64,000 nucleotides of DNA. Origin: VXYL01 sp965199915 (GTDB taxonomy: Bacteria; Pseudomonadota; Gammaproteobacteria; Pseudomonadales; Azotimanducaceae). Below are positions 27,253-36,186 of this stretch, piece after piece (the stretch's first letter is position 1; each line of letters begins with the position of its first letter). The notes under the pieces were generated by a model, which worked only from the letters and a program-made list of their open reading frames with translations, did not search any database and was not told the DNA's origin. The position numbers and the translations under genes were made by a program. Location: NCBI GenBank assembly GCA_965199915.1, contig OZ241348.1, positions 2,666,001 through 2,730,000 on the forward strand. The letters are read 5' to 3'.

Positions 27253-28355
27253 GCGCTTGCGGCCCGATCGTTGCCGTAGATGTCGAACCGATCGAAACGC
27301 AACCACGACTTGTCGTAGCCTTCCAAGCGGTCGAACGGCTGCGGCTGCGGCGCCGCAGCGAACTCCGCCTCGTAGTCCGCCGGCAGGTCGCCGGAGGTGC
27401 GCTTGGAGAGCTCGTCGTGGAGCGGCGCGAACACGCGCATGAGCGGTCTCGGCATCGGCCCTTTCCCGGAAGGCGAACTTCGCGTCACCGGATACGCGCC
27501 GGCGTCGTTCGGGCGGAACGCCTGTTTGCCGTATTCCGCGCTCTGCGCCTTCTCCTCCTCGGTCATGGCGGCTTCCACCGTGCGCCCCGCCGGCACGGTC
27601 AGCGCGTAGGGGCCTTTGGTCAACCCGTCGGCCGGCGCCAGCGCCTCCGGCAGCGGGCCGGCGCCAACGGTGAGCAGCCCGCGCTCGCAACGCACCCAGA
27701 AGCCGCCGTGCGAGCCGTCCGGAAAGGCGTAGCGCGGCGTGTCCGTGAACTCTTCGGCGAATGTGTAGGTGACGTCGCGCAGGCTGGCGGCGAAGCGCGC
27801 CGCCCGCTCGGTGAGAATATGGCGCGCCGAGCTCACCCACTCCGCGGTCATGAACACGAAGCGCGGCATCGTGAGCCGGCCCATCTCGTCGTGCAGCGAG
27901 CGCAACACCACGCCGAGCACCGGATGCTGCGGGAACGCGCCATGCATCCGCCAACGCGAGAGTTTGATCAAGCGGCGTTGCGCGGCCACCACCACCGCCG
28001 GGTCGCCGCCCTGCAGGCGCAAACGGCCGAGATTGCTCATGACGGAGTGATCGCCCTCGATCTTCAGGTCGCAGTCCTCGGCAGCGAGTTCGCCGACGCC
28101 CACTTGCGCCGCAGCCCCTTGGAAACGCACATGCCAAGCGAGCGTTGCCCCGGCGTGCAGGTAAACCGGCGCGTTGTGCGCCACCTCGCACAGCGTGAAC
28201 GGGCCGAGGTCGGCAAGGCCGGCCGCGTGCCGCGCCGCAATCGCGCCCAAGCGCTCGGCGGCCGCGGCGACCCATTCCTCCGACGCGAAGCTCATGCTGC
28301 CGATGCCGTCGACCATCGCCGCCAGCACCACCGAGTGGTGTTCGCCCAACGCCAC
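27249..28355 (-). CDS. Conserved hypothetical protein, first gene of transsulfuration operon
   Basis: 368 residues from GTG 28355. A strong GGAGGGGGG Shine-Dalgarno run sits about 8 bases upstream and decides this start. I do not recognise a named domain. Visible features are an N-terminal mixed region SFASEEWVAAAAERLGAIAA, a central ICEVAHN-like beta stretch (LCEVAHNAPVYLHAG), GDHSVMSNLGRLRLQGGDPA, and a hydrophilic C-terminus rich in Pro and Asp ending FDRFDIYGND. There is no signal peptide or membrane helix. The 4-nt overlap with the PLP enzyme suggests a role tied to sulfur amino-acid metabolism or merely co-transcription. Confidence 0.65.
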   Translation of the reverse strand: MALGEHHSVVLAAMVDGIGSMSFASEEWVAAAAERLGAIAARHAAGLADLGPFTLCEVAHNAPVYLHAGATLAWHVRFQGAAAQVGVGELAAEDCDLKIEGDHSVMSNLGRLRLQGGDPAVVVAAQRRLIKLSRWRMHGAFPQHPVLGVVLRSLHDEMGRLTMPRFVFMTAEWVSSARHILTERAARFAASLRDVTYTFAEEFTDTPRYAFPDGSHGGFWVRCERGLLTVGAGPLPEALAPADGLTKGPYALTVPAGRTVEAAMTEEEKAQSAEYGKQAFRPNDAGAYPVTRSSPSGKGPMPRPLMRVFAPLHDELSKRTSGDLPADYEAEFAAAPQPQPFDRLEGYDKSWLRFDRFDIYGNDRAASA

Positions 28356-28511
28356 AGCTTGCCCCCCTCCGGCACTCGATCCAATGGTACACCGGCTCAC
28401 CTGCGCGCCGACGCGCCCGTCGGGTGCGCCGACCCGCACTTGCGCTAAGATACGCCTTTCTTCGGTAGCGTTGCGGGGGGCGACGCCCTCCGCGGCGAAA
28501 CATAGCAACCC

Positions 28512-29738
28512 ATGAAGTTGGTCTTCCTGTCGCTCGGACTCGTGCTGGTCGCGGTGCTGGCGTTTGTGGGCTTGGTCGCCGCGCGCGAGCAGGCCGTCCG
28601 CATCGCCGCGCAACCGCCGGCCGTGCTCGTGGACGTGGCGGTGGCGCAACGCGAGCCGGTGACGTTCGCGGTGCGCTCGCACGGGGTGGTCACGCCGCGC
28701 ACGCGCACGACATTGGTCTCGGAGGTGTCCGGCCAGATCGTGGAGGTCGCGCCGGCCTTCGTGAGCGGCGGCTTCTTCCAACGCGGCGACGTGCTGGTGC
28801 GCATCGACCCGCGCCACTACGAAACCGCGCGCAAACGCGCCCGCTCCGTGGTGGCGCAAGCGCAGACGCAAGTGGCCACCGAGCGGGCGCTTGCGGAATA
28901 CGCGGAGCGGGATTGGCAGCGCCTGCGCGGCCTTGAAGCGGCCGCCGGGCGCGCTTCGGATCTCACGTTGCGCAAGCCGCAGCTCGCCGAGGCGGAGGCC
29001 GGCCTCGAATACGCGCAGGCGGATCTGGACAAGGCCACGGAGGATCTGGAACGCACGGTGGTGCGTGCGCCCTACGACGGCATGGTGCGCGAGAAGCGCG
29101 CCGACGTGGGCCAGTTTGTGAACACCGGCACGGCGTTGGCGGTCACTTTCGCCACGGACTACGCCGAAGTGCGGCTGCCCCTGCCGCAGAAGGACCTGCG
29201 CTATTTGGAACTCTCCGGCTTGGCGGCGGGCAAGCCGCTTGCGGTGACGTTGACCGCGGACATCGGCGGCGCGCGCCACGCTTGGCCAGGCCGCGTGGTG
29301 CGTTCGGAAGGGGTGTTCGACGCCGACAGCCGCGTGCTGCACGTGGTCGCGCAGGTGGACGACCCGTACCGCGCCGCCGCGGCGCCGGACGGCGAGCCGC
29401 TGCGCATCGGCACCTTCATCACCGCGACCATCGAAGGCCGCCCCGGCGGCGACTTGTTCGTGATTCCTCGCCACTCTTTGCAGCGCGGCCGCACGCTGTG
29501 GCTGGTGCGCGATGACCAAACGATCACGCCACGCGACGTGCAAGTGCTGCGCGCCGACGAGGAACACGCCTATGTCGCCTCCGGCTTGGCGGATGGCGAC
29601 GTCTACATCCTGGTGCCCCCGGAGCACGCCTTGCCGGGCATGACGGTGCGCGCGGGTCGCGCGGTCTTCGGCGAGGATGGCGAGCCACCAGCGCAGCCGA
29701 TGGCCGGCGGCGCCGCGGCCGGACACGGCGATGCTTGA
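28512..29738 (+). CDS. RND efflux periplasmic adaptor (HlyD/MFP family)
   Basis: 408 residues. An uncleaved membrane anchor or signal (LVFLSLGLVLVAVLAFVGLV) is followed by the split lipoyl domain VVTPRTRTTLVSEVSGQIVE, a long helical hairpin (residues about 95-165, AQAQTQVATERALAEYAERD), and the second lipoyl half with VVRAPYDGMVREKRADVGQF. Beta-barrel and membrane-proximal domains follow. It bridges the RND pump downstream with an outer-membrane channel in the periplasm. It precedes the permease gene by 160 bp that contain two hairpin repeats. No outer-membrane TolC gene is present. Confidence 0.93.
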   Translation: MKLVFLSLGLVLVAVLAFVGLVAAREQAVRIAAQPPAVLVDVAVAQREPVTFAVRSHGVVTPRTRTTLVSEVSGQIVEVAPAFVSGGFFQRGDVLVRIDPRHYETARKRARSVVAQAQTQVATERALAEYAERDWQRLRGLEAAAGRASDLTLRKPQLAEAEAGLEYAQADLDKATEDLERTVVRAPYDGMVREKRADVGQFVNTGTALAVTFATDYAEVRLPLPQKDLRYLELSGLAAGKPLAVTLTADIGGARHAWPGRVVRSEGVFDADSRVLHVVAQVDDPYRAAAAPDGEPLRIGTFITATIEGRPGGDLFVIPRHSLQRGRTLWLVRDDQTITPRDVQVLRADEEHAYVASGLADGDVYILVPPEHALPGMTVRAGRAVFGEDGEPPAQPMAGGAAAGHGDA

Positions 29739-29779
29739 CGCCCTCCCGCCTCAAGCGAGCCGGCGCAAATGAGCCGAGA

Positions 29780-29850
29780 ATGAGCCGAAGTCCCACCACA
29801 GGCACCGAGTTCGCGCAGCAAACTCCAACGCACCCCCAAAGGGGTGCGCC
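29780..29850 (+). repeat. Dispersed hairpin repeat, copy 3
   Basis: Begins ATGAGCCGAAGTCCCACCAC, continues AGGCACCGAGTTCGCGCAGC and AAACTCCAACGCACCCCCAA, and ends AGGGGTGCGCC. The first stem has one mismatch (TTCGC/GCAAA). The second pairs GCACCC with GGGTGC, another double change relative to the GCGCCC/GGGCGC of other copies. It lies 119 bp before copy 4, with which it shares the ATGAGCCGAAGTCCC lead. Confidence 0.75.
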
Positions 29851-29898
29851 GCGCCCCGCAGAGCGCGCACAGCCCAACTTCCACAAGACGAACCGGGA

Positions 29899-29966
29899 AT
29901 GAGCCGAAGTCCCGCGACAGGCACCGAGTTTGCGCAGCAAACTCCAACGCGCCCGGAAGAGCGCGG
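29899..29966 (+). repeat. Dispersed hairpin repeat, copy 4 (5' end of RND gene)
   Basis: Begins ATGAGCCGAAGTCCCGCGAC, then AGGCACCGAGTTTGCGCAGC, then AAACTCCAACGCGCCCGGAA. It encodes the first 22 or so residues of the RND permease frame, including its apparent ATG. Confidence 0.75.
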
Positions 29967-32900
29967 GGGCATCATCGGCTGGTTCGCCCGCAACCACGTC
30001 GCCGCCAACCTGATGATGTTCGCGATCATCATCGGCGGCGTGTGGTCGCTCCAAATCGTCAAGAGGGAGAGCTTTCCGGAGTTCCGATCCAACCGCATCC
30101 AAATCCACGTGCCGTACCGCGGCGCCGCCCCGGAGGAGGTGGAAAAGGGCGTGTTGCTGCGGCTGGAGGAGGCCGTCGAGCCCATCGAGGGCATCAAGGA
30201 GATCCGCTCCACGGCGTCCGAAGGCGGCGGCACCGTCACCGTGGAGCTGGTGGAGGATGTCGTCCTCGCGGAAATGATGGACAAGCTCAAGCTGGCGGTG
30301 GACGGCATTTCCACGTTCCCCGCGGAAACCGAGCGGCCGCAGCTCTCGGAAGCCGGATTCGACATCCAAGTGGTGAACGTGCAAGTCGCCGGCGACTTGG
30401 ACGAAGCCGCCATGAAGGAGCTGGCGGACACCATCCGCGAGGAAATCGTCGCGTTGCCGAACGTCTCGTTGGCGCAGGTGGCGGGCGCGCGTCCGTTCGA
30501 GATCTCCATCGAGATCCCGGAAGCGACGTTGCGGCAATACGGCCTCACCTTGGAAGGCGTGGCGCACGTCGTCCGCCAATGGTCGATCGACCTGCCCGGC
30601 GGGGCCATCCGCTCCGCCGCCGGGGACATCCGGCTGCGCGCCAGCGGGCAGGCGTACACCGGCCAAGAGTACGAGAACATCGTGCTGCTGGCGCGCCCGG
30701 ACGGCACCCGCATCCGTTTGGGCGACGTGGCCACCATCCGCGACGGTTTCGTGGAGTCCGCCAGCTACGCGTTCTTCGATGGCCAGCGCTCGCTCGGCAT
30801 CAACGTGATGGCGACCGCGGAAGAGAACCCCATCGACGTGGCCAGCGCGGTGCGCGCCTACGTGCAACAGCGCAACGCCACGCTGCCGGGTGGGGCGCAG
30901 CTCACGGTGTGGGCGGACACCTCGGTGTTCCTCGAAGGGCGCTTGACCATGATGCTGAAAAACATGGGGTTGGGGGCGATCCTGGTGCTCATTATCCTCG
31001 GCGTGTTCCTGCATCTGAAGATCGCCGTTTGGGTGGTGGTGGGCATGGGCGTCGCGTTCCTCGGCGCGTTCATGTTGATCCCGGCGCCGTTCATCAACAT
31101 CACCGTGAACATCATGAGCTTGTTCGCGTTCATCCTGGTGCTCGGCGTGGTGGTGGACGACGCCATCATCATCGCCGAATCCGCCTACGCGGAAACCGAG
31201 CGGCACGGCTACACGCTCGCCAGCATCGTGCGCGGCGCGCGGCGGGTGGCGGTGCCGGCCACGTTCGGCGTGCTCACCACCATCATGGCCTTTCTGCCGA
31301 TGCTGTTCCAGACCGGCCGCACCGCGGCGTTCGCCGGCGCCATCGGCTGGGTGGTGATCCTCTGCTTGGTCTTCTCGCTGGTCGAGAGCAAACTCATCCT
31401 GCCGTCCCACCTCGCCATCATGCGTTCGGCGGGCGGCCACGGCGGGCGCGGTGTTTCGGCGTGGGCTGGGGCAAAGCTCAAGCGGTTCATCGAGCGCGTG
31501 TACGCGCCGCTCCTGGCGCGGGCCGTGGCGCGGTTCGGAACGCGCTTCGCGACGCTGGCGGTGTTCATCTCCATCGCCATCGCGACGGGTGGACTTGTGG
31601 CGGGCGGCCAAGTGCGGATGGATTTCTTCCCGAACATTCCATCCGACTACCTGGGCGCCGAAATCAGCCTGCAGGAAGGCGCGCCGGAGTCCTTGATCTT
31701 GAGCGTCGTGCGCGAGATGAACGAGTCCCTGCGCGAGGTGGACGAGGAACTCCAAGCCGAGCTGGGCCTCGAAACCGGCGTTGTGCGCCACATCTTCGCC
31801 TTCATTCAAGACGGGCGGCGCGGGCAGTTCCAAGTGGCGCTCACCGAGGGCGAAAACCGCGAGGTGGACCCCAAGCTGGTGCATCGGCGATGGCGCGAGA
31901 AGATGGGCGACATCGCCGGCGTGCAGGAGTTGCGCATCTCGGACGGGACGAAGATGGGCGGCGGGCCACCGATCGCATTTCATCTCTCGGGTCGCGACAG
32001 CGGCGCGATAGAAACCGCCGCGGCGGCGCTGACGGAACATCTGCGCTCCTACGCCGGCCTCTACGAAATCGAGAACTCCGCCGGCAGCGGGCCGGAGGAA
32101 CTCAAACTGGCCATCCGCCCGGGCGCCGAAGCGTTGGGCGTGACGTTGGCGGATCTGGCCGGCCAAGTGCGCCGAGCGTTTTACGGCGCCGAGGCGCAAC
32201 GCATCCAGCGTGGGGAATCGGACCTCCGCGTGATGGTGCGCTATCCACGCGCCGAGCGACAGTCTATCGGCAATCTGGAGAACATGTGGATTCGCTTGCC
32301 GGACGGCCGCGATGTGCCCTTCGACGAGGTGGCCACCTACCGTCTCGAACCCGGCTACGACGTCATCCGCCGGGTGAACGGCCGACGCACCGTTACTGTC
32401 TCCGCCAACGCGGACGCGGCGGCGGTGGACCTCGGCGCCGTCAACCGCTCGGTTTACCGCGATTTCGCGCCGACGATGTCCGCGCGGCATCCGGGCGTGC
32501 GGATGAGCGCCGGCAGTTCGGCTATGGAGCAGCAAAGGTCGGTTCGGCAGATGATCAATGGGTTCCTGATCGCCTTGGCGGGCATCTATGTGCTGCTCGC
32601 GGTGCCGCTCAAGTCCTATGTGCAGCCGCTTGCCATCATGGCGGTGATTCCGTTTGGCCTCGTGGGCGCCGTGCTTGGCCACGGCGTGGTGGGCGTTACG
32701 CTCAGCGCGCTCTCGCTGCTTGGCTTCTTCGCGGTGGCCGGGGTGGTGGTGAACGACAGCCTGATTCTCGTCCACCACATCAACCGGCGCATCGCCGACG
32801 GCTTGGACGTGGTGGCGGCGGTCATCGACGCCGGGCGAACGCGCTTCCGCCCGGTGCTGCTCACTTCGCTCACCACGTTTTTCGGGCTGGTGCCCATCGT

Positions 32901-33138
32901 GTTCGAGCGCTCCATGCAGGCGCAGATGGTGATCCCGATGGCGGTGTCGCTGGCGTTCGGCATCCTGTTCGCCACCGTGATCACGCTGTTCCTGGTGCCC
33001 TGCCTTTACGCGATACAGGCGGATGTGAAGGCGGCATTGATCAACTTCGTCCGGTGGCTGCGACGCCGGCACCACGAGGAATTGTTGGACGCTACTGCGG
33101 AGGCGGCAGGCGCTGTTGGAGGATCGGCTCTCCGTTGA
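29899..33138 (+). CDS. RND-family efflux permease (AcrB/MexF-like)
   Basis: 1079 residues. The conserved N-terminus of RND pumps (GIIGWFARNHVAANLMMFAI) starts about 25 residues into the frame; the codons before it come from a hairpin repeat, so the native start may have been replaced. Later features are FPEFRSNRIQIHVPYRGAAP, the transmembrane block with VLGVVVDDAIIIAESAYAET (proton-relay acidic pair), and the second half with GFFAVAGVVVNDSLILVHHI and a closing membrane segment SLAFGILFATVITLFLVP. It exports drugs or lipophilic compounds with proton motive force, as a trimer in the inner membrane, together with the upstream adaptor. The 3' end overlaps a convergent small gene by 47 bp. Confidence 0.95.
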   Translation: MSRSPATGTEFAQQTPTRPEERGGIIGWFARNHVAANLMMFAIIIGGVWSLQIVKRESFPEFRSNRIQIHVPYRGAAPEEVEKGVLLRLEEAVEPIEGIKEIRSTASEGGGTVTVELVEDVVLAEMMDKLKLAVDGISTFPAETERPQLSEAGFDIQVVNVQVAGDLDEAAMKELADTIREEIVALPNVSLAQVAGARPFEISIEIPEATLRQYGLTLEGVAHVVRQWSIDLPGGAIRSAAGDIRLRASGQAYTGQEYENIVLLARPDGTRIRLGDVATIRDGFVESASYAFFDGQRSLGINVMATAEENPIDVASAVRAYVQQRNATLPGGAQLTVWADTSVFLEGRLTMMLKNMGLGAILVLIILGVFLHLKIAVWVVVGMGVAFLGAFMLIPAPFINITVNIMSLFAFILVLGVVVDDAIIIAESAYAETERHGYTLASIVRGARRVAVPATFGVLTTIMAFLPMLFQTGRTAAFAGAIGWVVILCLVFSLVESKLILPSHLAIMRSAGGHGGRGVSAWAGAKLKRFIERVYAPLLARAVARFGTRFATLAVFISIAIATGGLVAGGQVRMDFFPNIPSDYLGAEISLQEGAPESLILSVVREMNESLREVDEELQAELGLETGVVRHIFAFIQDGRRGQFQVALTEGENREVDPKLVHRRWREKMGDIAGVQELRISDGTKMGGGPPIAFHLSGRDSGAIETAAAALTEHLRSYAGLYEIENSAGSGPEELKLAIRPGAEALGVTLADLAGQVRRAFYGAEAQRIQRGESDLRVMVRYPRAERQSIGNLENMWIRLPDGRDVPFDEVATYRLEPGYDVIRRVNGRRTVTVSANADAAAVDLGAVNRSVYRDFAPTMSARHPGVRMSAGSSAMEQQRSVRQMINGFLIALAGIYVLLAVPLKSYVQPLAIMAVIPFGLVGAVLGHGVVGVTLSALSLLGFFAVAGVVVNDSLILVHHINRRIADGLDVVAAVIDAGRTRFRPVLLTSLTTFFGLVPIVFERSMQAQMVIPMAVSLAFGILFATVITLFLVPCLYAIQADVKAALINFVRWLRRRHHEELLDATAEAAGAVGGSALR

Positions 33139-33361
33139 CGGTGACGGCGAGTTCGCGCCGGGCACTGTGAAAACGCGCTTCAACGTAGTGGTGCTCCTCC
33201 CAGTCGAGTTCGATGTTGGTCCAAACGTATAACGGTTCGCGGGCGCTCGCCGCCCGGCGTTTGCGCAGGCAACCGTCGAGCCACAACTCCAGCGCGCCAT
33301 CGTCCGCCACCACGACGGAGAACGCGCGGTGCCGGTGGGGTATGTCGAAGCGGTGGGCCAT
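33092..33361 (-). CDS. Small hypothetical protein (89 aa)
   Basis: From ATG 33361 the frame encodes MAHRFDIPHRHRAFSVVVAD and, later, VWTNIELDWEEHHYVEARFH, ending QRLPPPQ. The sequence is beta-rich and aromatic, without a signal peptide. I do not recognise a family, but coding character is good and the start is well defined. It overlaps the end of the RND permease on the other strand and is divergent from the DUF3750 gene. Confidence 0.55.
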   Translation of the reverse strand: MAHRFDIPHRHRAFSVVVADDGALELWLDGCLRKRRAASAREPLYVWTNIELDWEEHHYVEARFHSARRELAVTVNGEPILQQRLPPPQ

Positions 33362-33420
33362 GGATTCGCTTGCGCGTAGCGCACCGCGGCGATTGTACCG
33401 AGCGGCCAAGGTGGCGGCGC

Positions 33421-34227
33421 GTGGCGGACGGCGCGGCGGTTGAGCGTCGCGCCAGCGCGGACCGCCGGACGGGACGGTGGACGAGGCGGCTGCGCGTGAC
33501 GTTCGCCATCGTGTTCGGCCTCTTCGTCGCGCCGGCGTTGCTCGCGCTGGCGGCGCGCGCCTTCTTCTTCGACCAGCCCCACTGGCGCGAATCGCGCCAC
33601 GCGCCGACCGGCCAGGCGCCGTCGCCGAGCGACCATCGGGACGCCGTGGCGCAGGTTTACGCCGCGCGCACCTGGGGCTGGCGCGGCGGCGTCGCCGTAC
33701 ACACCTGGGTCGCCGTGAAGCGGACCGGCGCCGCCGGCTACACGCGCCACGAAGTGATCGGTTGGCGCTTGCGGCAGGGCGGTTCCGCGGTGGTGAGCGA
33801 CGGCGGGCGCGCACCGGACGGCGAGTGGTTCTCCAACCCGCCGCAGCGCTTGGCGGACTTGCGGGGCCCCGATGTGGACGCCGTGATCGACAAGATCGAG
33901 GCGGCGGTGGCCGCCTACCCGCACCATGCCGAATATGGCACCTGGCCCGGACCGAACAGCAACACCTTCACCGCCCACATCGGCCGCCAAGTGCCCGAAC
34001 TGCGCTTGGACCTGCCGCCCACCGCCATCGGCAAGGACTACCTCGCCGGCGGCGCGCTGTTCGCCCGCGCGCCGAGCGGCACCGGCTGGCAGGTCTCCTT
34101 GTTCGGCGCTTGCGGCGTGCTGGTCGCCCTGCGCGAAGGCGTGGAGGTGAACCTGCTCGGCATGACCGCCGGCCTGCGCCTCTGGCCACCCGCGGTGAAA
34201 CTCCCGGGCGTGGGCGTTTGGCCCTGA
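33421..34227 (+). CDS. DUF3750 domain protein, membrane-anchored
   Basis: 268 residues from GTG 33421; the frame is open from 33370. One hydrophobic segment near residue 25 (FAIVFGLFVAPALLALAARA) is a membrane anchor or signal, with the rest predicted outside the cytoplasm. The DUF3750 core is clear: VHTWVAVKRTGAAGYTRHEV, EYGTWPGPNSNTFTAHIGRQ and LRLDLPPTAIGKDYLAGG. The conserved Asn, Ser and His suggest a hydrolase-like fold, but no activity is established for the family to my knowledge. Confidence 0.85.
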   Translation: MADGAAVERRASADRRTGRWTRRLRVTFAIVFGLFVAPALLALAARAFFFDQPHWRESRHAPTGQAPSPSDHRDAVAQVYAARTWGWRGGVAVHTWVAVKRTGAAGYTRHEVIGWRLRQGGSAVVSDGGRAPDGEWFSNPPQRLADLRGPDVDAVIDKIEAAVAAYPHHAEYGTWPGPNSNTFTAHIGRQVPELRLDLPPTAIGKDYLAGGALFARAPSGTGWQVSLFGACGVLVALREGVEVNLLGMTAGLRLWPPAVKLPGVGVWP

Positions 34228-34413
34228 TCGCACGTTGCTCGCGAGAGAGTACCCTAAAGACGACATGTGCTACTGTCGTCGTTGGCACAGGGGTAGTCGG
34301 CATGTGGAGAAGGGCTAGCGGGCAAGTGGATCAGAACCGTTTGGACGCTGGTGCCATCGCGTGTGGGCGGGTGTATATTACGACGACGAGTTTAATGACT
34401 GACTTGGATTGAC

Positions 34414-34722
34414 GTGGACCGACATGCTCTCAGATTGGCACTGGCGGGAAACTGCTGGCCCATCTTGGCGTACGTTGTTCTCGTCGCGGCCATGTTGTTC
34501 TACGCCGATCATCCGGATTGGGCACTTGTCTTTCCAGCGATGGTCACCTTCTGCTCGCTGAGTCTCGCCATTTACATCTGGTTGGACTATCGGGAAGAAG
34601 CCGCGAAGACGCGTGGCGAAGAACAAGAAGTTCGGTCTACGATGTGGCGGCGCGACCGGTGGATCGCCACTGCTGCCCTGCTTGGTGCCGGTGTTGTCTT
34701 GGTCCTCCTTGTCGGGGAGTGA
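34414..34722 (+). CDS. Small predicted membrane protein (102 aa)
   Basis: GTG start at 34414. Three hydrophobic segments are visible: WPILAYVVLVAAMLFYADH, WALVFPAMVTFCSLSLAIYI and the C-terminal WIATAALLGAGVVLVLLVG. Between the last two is a charged linker with REEAAKTRGEEQEVRSTMWR. No family is recognised. It lies 25 bp before another small membrane-protein gene, so the two may act together. Confidence 0.55.
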   Translation: MDRHALRLALAGNCWPILAYVVLVAAMLFYADHPDWALVFPAMVTFCSLSLAIYIWLDYREEAAKTRGEEQEVRSTMWRRDRWIATAALLGAGVVLVLLVGE

Positions 34723-34746
34723 CCTTCGACCGGAGATCAAGAACAA

Positions 34747-35055
34747 ATGAACGACGATGCACCATATGCACCATCGCATGAGGACTTCGCGGAGCCGCCA
34801 CAGACGCGGTTGAAAGGACGGCAACTTACCGGCGAACAACACCTGATCGCCGTTGTGACAGGGTTTCCCGCAGGCTTTACTGTGGCGGCGTCGTTTGCGG
34901 GTTTTGGCCTAGGGTGGACAGCAGGGCCTACCCTCGCGGCCGCGGCGGCAGGTGGCATCCTCGGCATCGTTGCGTTTGTATTTGGCTACGGTCGCGTCAA
35001 CCAAGCTCGACGACGAAGCAACTCGCGAGCGCACCGCGGATTTCGCCGGGGTTGA
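34747..35055 (+). CDS. Small predicted membrane protein (102 aa), glycine-rich
   Basis: ATG start at 34747. A hydrophilic N-terminus (NDDAPYAPSHEDFAEPP) is followed by two alanine/glycine-rich membrane segments (LIAVVTGFPAGFTVAASFAG and a second around AAAAAGGILGIVAFVFGYG) and a basic tail. Family unknown. It probably forms a two-gene operon with the preceding membrane protein. Confidence 0.5.
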   Translation: MNDDAPYAPSHEDFAEPPQTRLKGRQLTGEQHLIAVVTGFPAGFTVAASFAGFGLGWTAGPTLAAAAAGGILGIVAFVFGYGRVNQARRRSNSRAHRGFRRG

Positions 35056-35079
35056 GAGACGTAGCGGGCGCGTTGGGCG

Positions 35080-35853
35080 CTACTCGGTGATGATCGAGCG
35101 GGCTTGGATGCCCCAGTTGCCTTGGCGGCGCGCAACGAAGAAGACGCCCTTCACGGCCACGTCGCCACCGTCGAGCATTCCCTCGAAAGCGACCGTCGCG
35201 CAGTTGTTGCCGCCTTGCGCCACATGCGTGGAGAGCGGCGTGACGAAGTGCCAAGGGCCGTCGCGCAAAGTGCTCCACAGGCGCTCGCGGTCAGGCCATT
35301 CGCGTACCATGCCCACGTCCACTTGAAAGTGCGGCGTGGCTAGCAGCCGGACGCAGCGCGCCCAGTGCCGGTCGTTGTATGCGTCAATGTACTCCTCCAC
35401 CATCGCTACCGCCCGCTGGTGGTGCGCGTCGCTCTCGCCGGATTGCGCCGCATCGCCTCCATCCGTGCCGAACCGGCATTGCATCCCCCAGCCACCGTTG
35501 ATGCGGGTGACGATGTAGACCACGCGGTTGAAAAGCACCGGCTCGCCTTGGGCGTCTCTGCGCGTCCAGCCGCCAACGATGTGCGCCCGATCCAGCGCGG
35601 TGTGAAGCAGCTCCGGTTCGTGCCCCTCGGTGTGATCCCAGCCGCTGGCAATCACGCGTTGCCAAGACATCGCCGCGGCGTGGGCCGCAGCTGTCGGCAC
35701 CAGCACCGGTGTTTGCTTGGGCGAGACGCGCACATGCGGATAGTGGAGCGCCGCCGAAAAACGCGCCGGGTCGCGGGAGTTGAACGACTCGAAGAACCGC
35801 CAATACGCGGCCCGCGCGGTGTCGGTGGCGTCTTCGGCCTCGGCTGGCGGCAT
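35080..35853 (-). CDS. Two-domain NTF2/SnoaL-like protein under a poly-G tract
   Basis: 257 residues from ATG 35853. Two successive cone-fold (NTF2-like) units are suggested. The first has ARAAYWRFFESFNSRDPARF and a beta region to FGTDGG. The second has AVAMVEEYIDAYNDRHWARC and ends GVFFVARRQGNWGIQARSII. Such domains bind small hydrophobic ligands or act as isomerases; function here is unknown. On the coding strand a run of 12 G residues ends 3 bases before the ATG and must form or disturb the ribosome binding site. An alternative ATG at 35898 would translate through the G run. Expression may therefore be phase-variable. Confidence 0.7.
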   Translation of the reverse strand: MPPAEAEDATDTARAAYWRFFESFNSRDPARFSAALHYPHVRVSPKQTPVLVPTAAAHAAAMSWQRVIASGWDHTEGHEPELLHTALDRAHIVGGWTRRDAQGEPVLFNRVVYIVTRINGGWGMQCRFGTDGGDAAQSGESDAHHQRAVAMVEEYIDAYNDRHWARCVRLLATPHFQVDVGMVREWPDRERLWSTLRDGPWHFVTPLSTHVAQGGNNCATVAFEGMLDGGDVAVKGVFFVARRQGNWGIQARSIITE

Positions 35854-35856
35854 TGG

Positions 35857-35868
35857 CCCCCCCCCCCC
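35857..35868. repeat. Homopolymeric C12/G12 tract at gene start
   Basis: Twelve consecutive C on the plus strand (G12 on the coding strand), ending 3 bp before the ATG of the NTF2-like gene. It is inside the 15-codon extension that would be used with the upstream ATG 35898. Tracts of this length slip during replication. Confidence 0.9.
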
Positions 35869-36186
35869 GTGCGCGGGCAGGCACCCGCGCCCATGCATTT
35901 CCTTGGGCGTTTAGTTTACCGCCTAGGACGCATCATTCGCGGTGACCGCGCCACGTCGCAATCGCGCACGGTCAATCTCCGCGCCAAACCGCCACCGCCC
36001 CGGCCGCGGCTGCCGTCCATCTGACCCGCCTGGAACCACCCTACCTCATGTGCCGCCACATCGCCCGTTAGATCGCCCACGAGAAACCGGTGGGATCCAC
36101 GCGGCTGAGCGGGCGGTTGCCGACGTGGGCGTAGAGCTACAATGCGCGCGGTCCACCGAACCCGTCGACATCGGAGCGTTGCCCAC

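Noticed and set aside
29524..34266. Very long minus-strand open frame of about 1580 codons opposite the RND genes
   Set aside because: It is the complement of high-GC coding DNA, with His/Arg/Gly-rich low-complexity sequence and no motifs. The plus strand has clear RND and adaptor genes.
34259..34280. Hairpin GACGACA/TGTCGTC after the DUF3750 gene as a terminator
   Set aside because: The stem is only 7 bp and is not followed by a T run.
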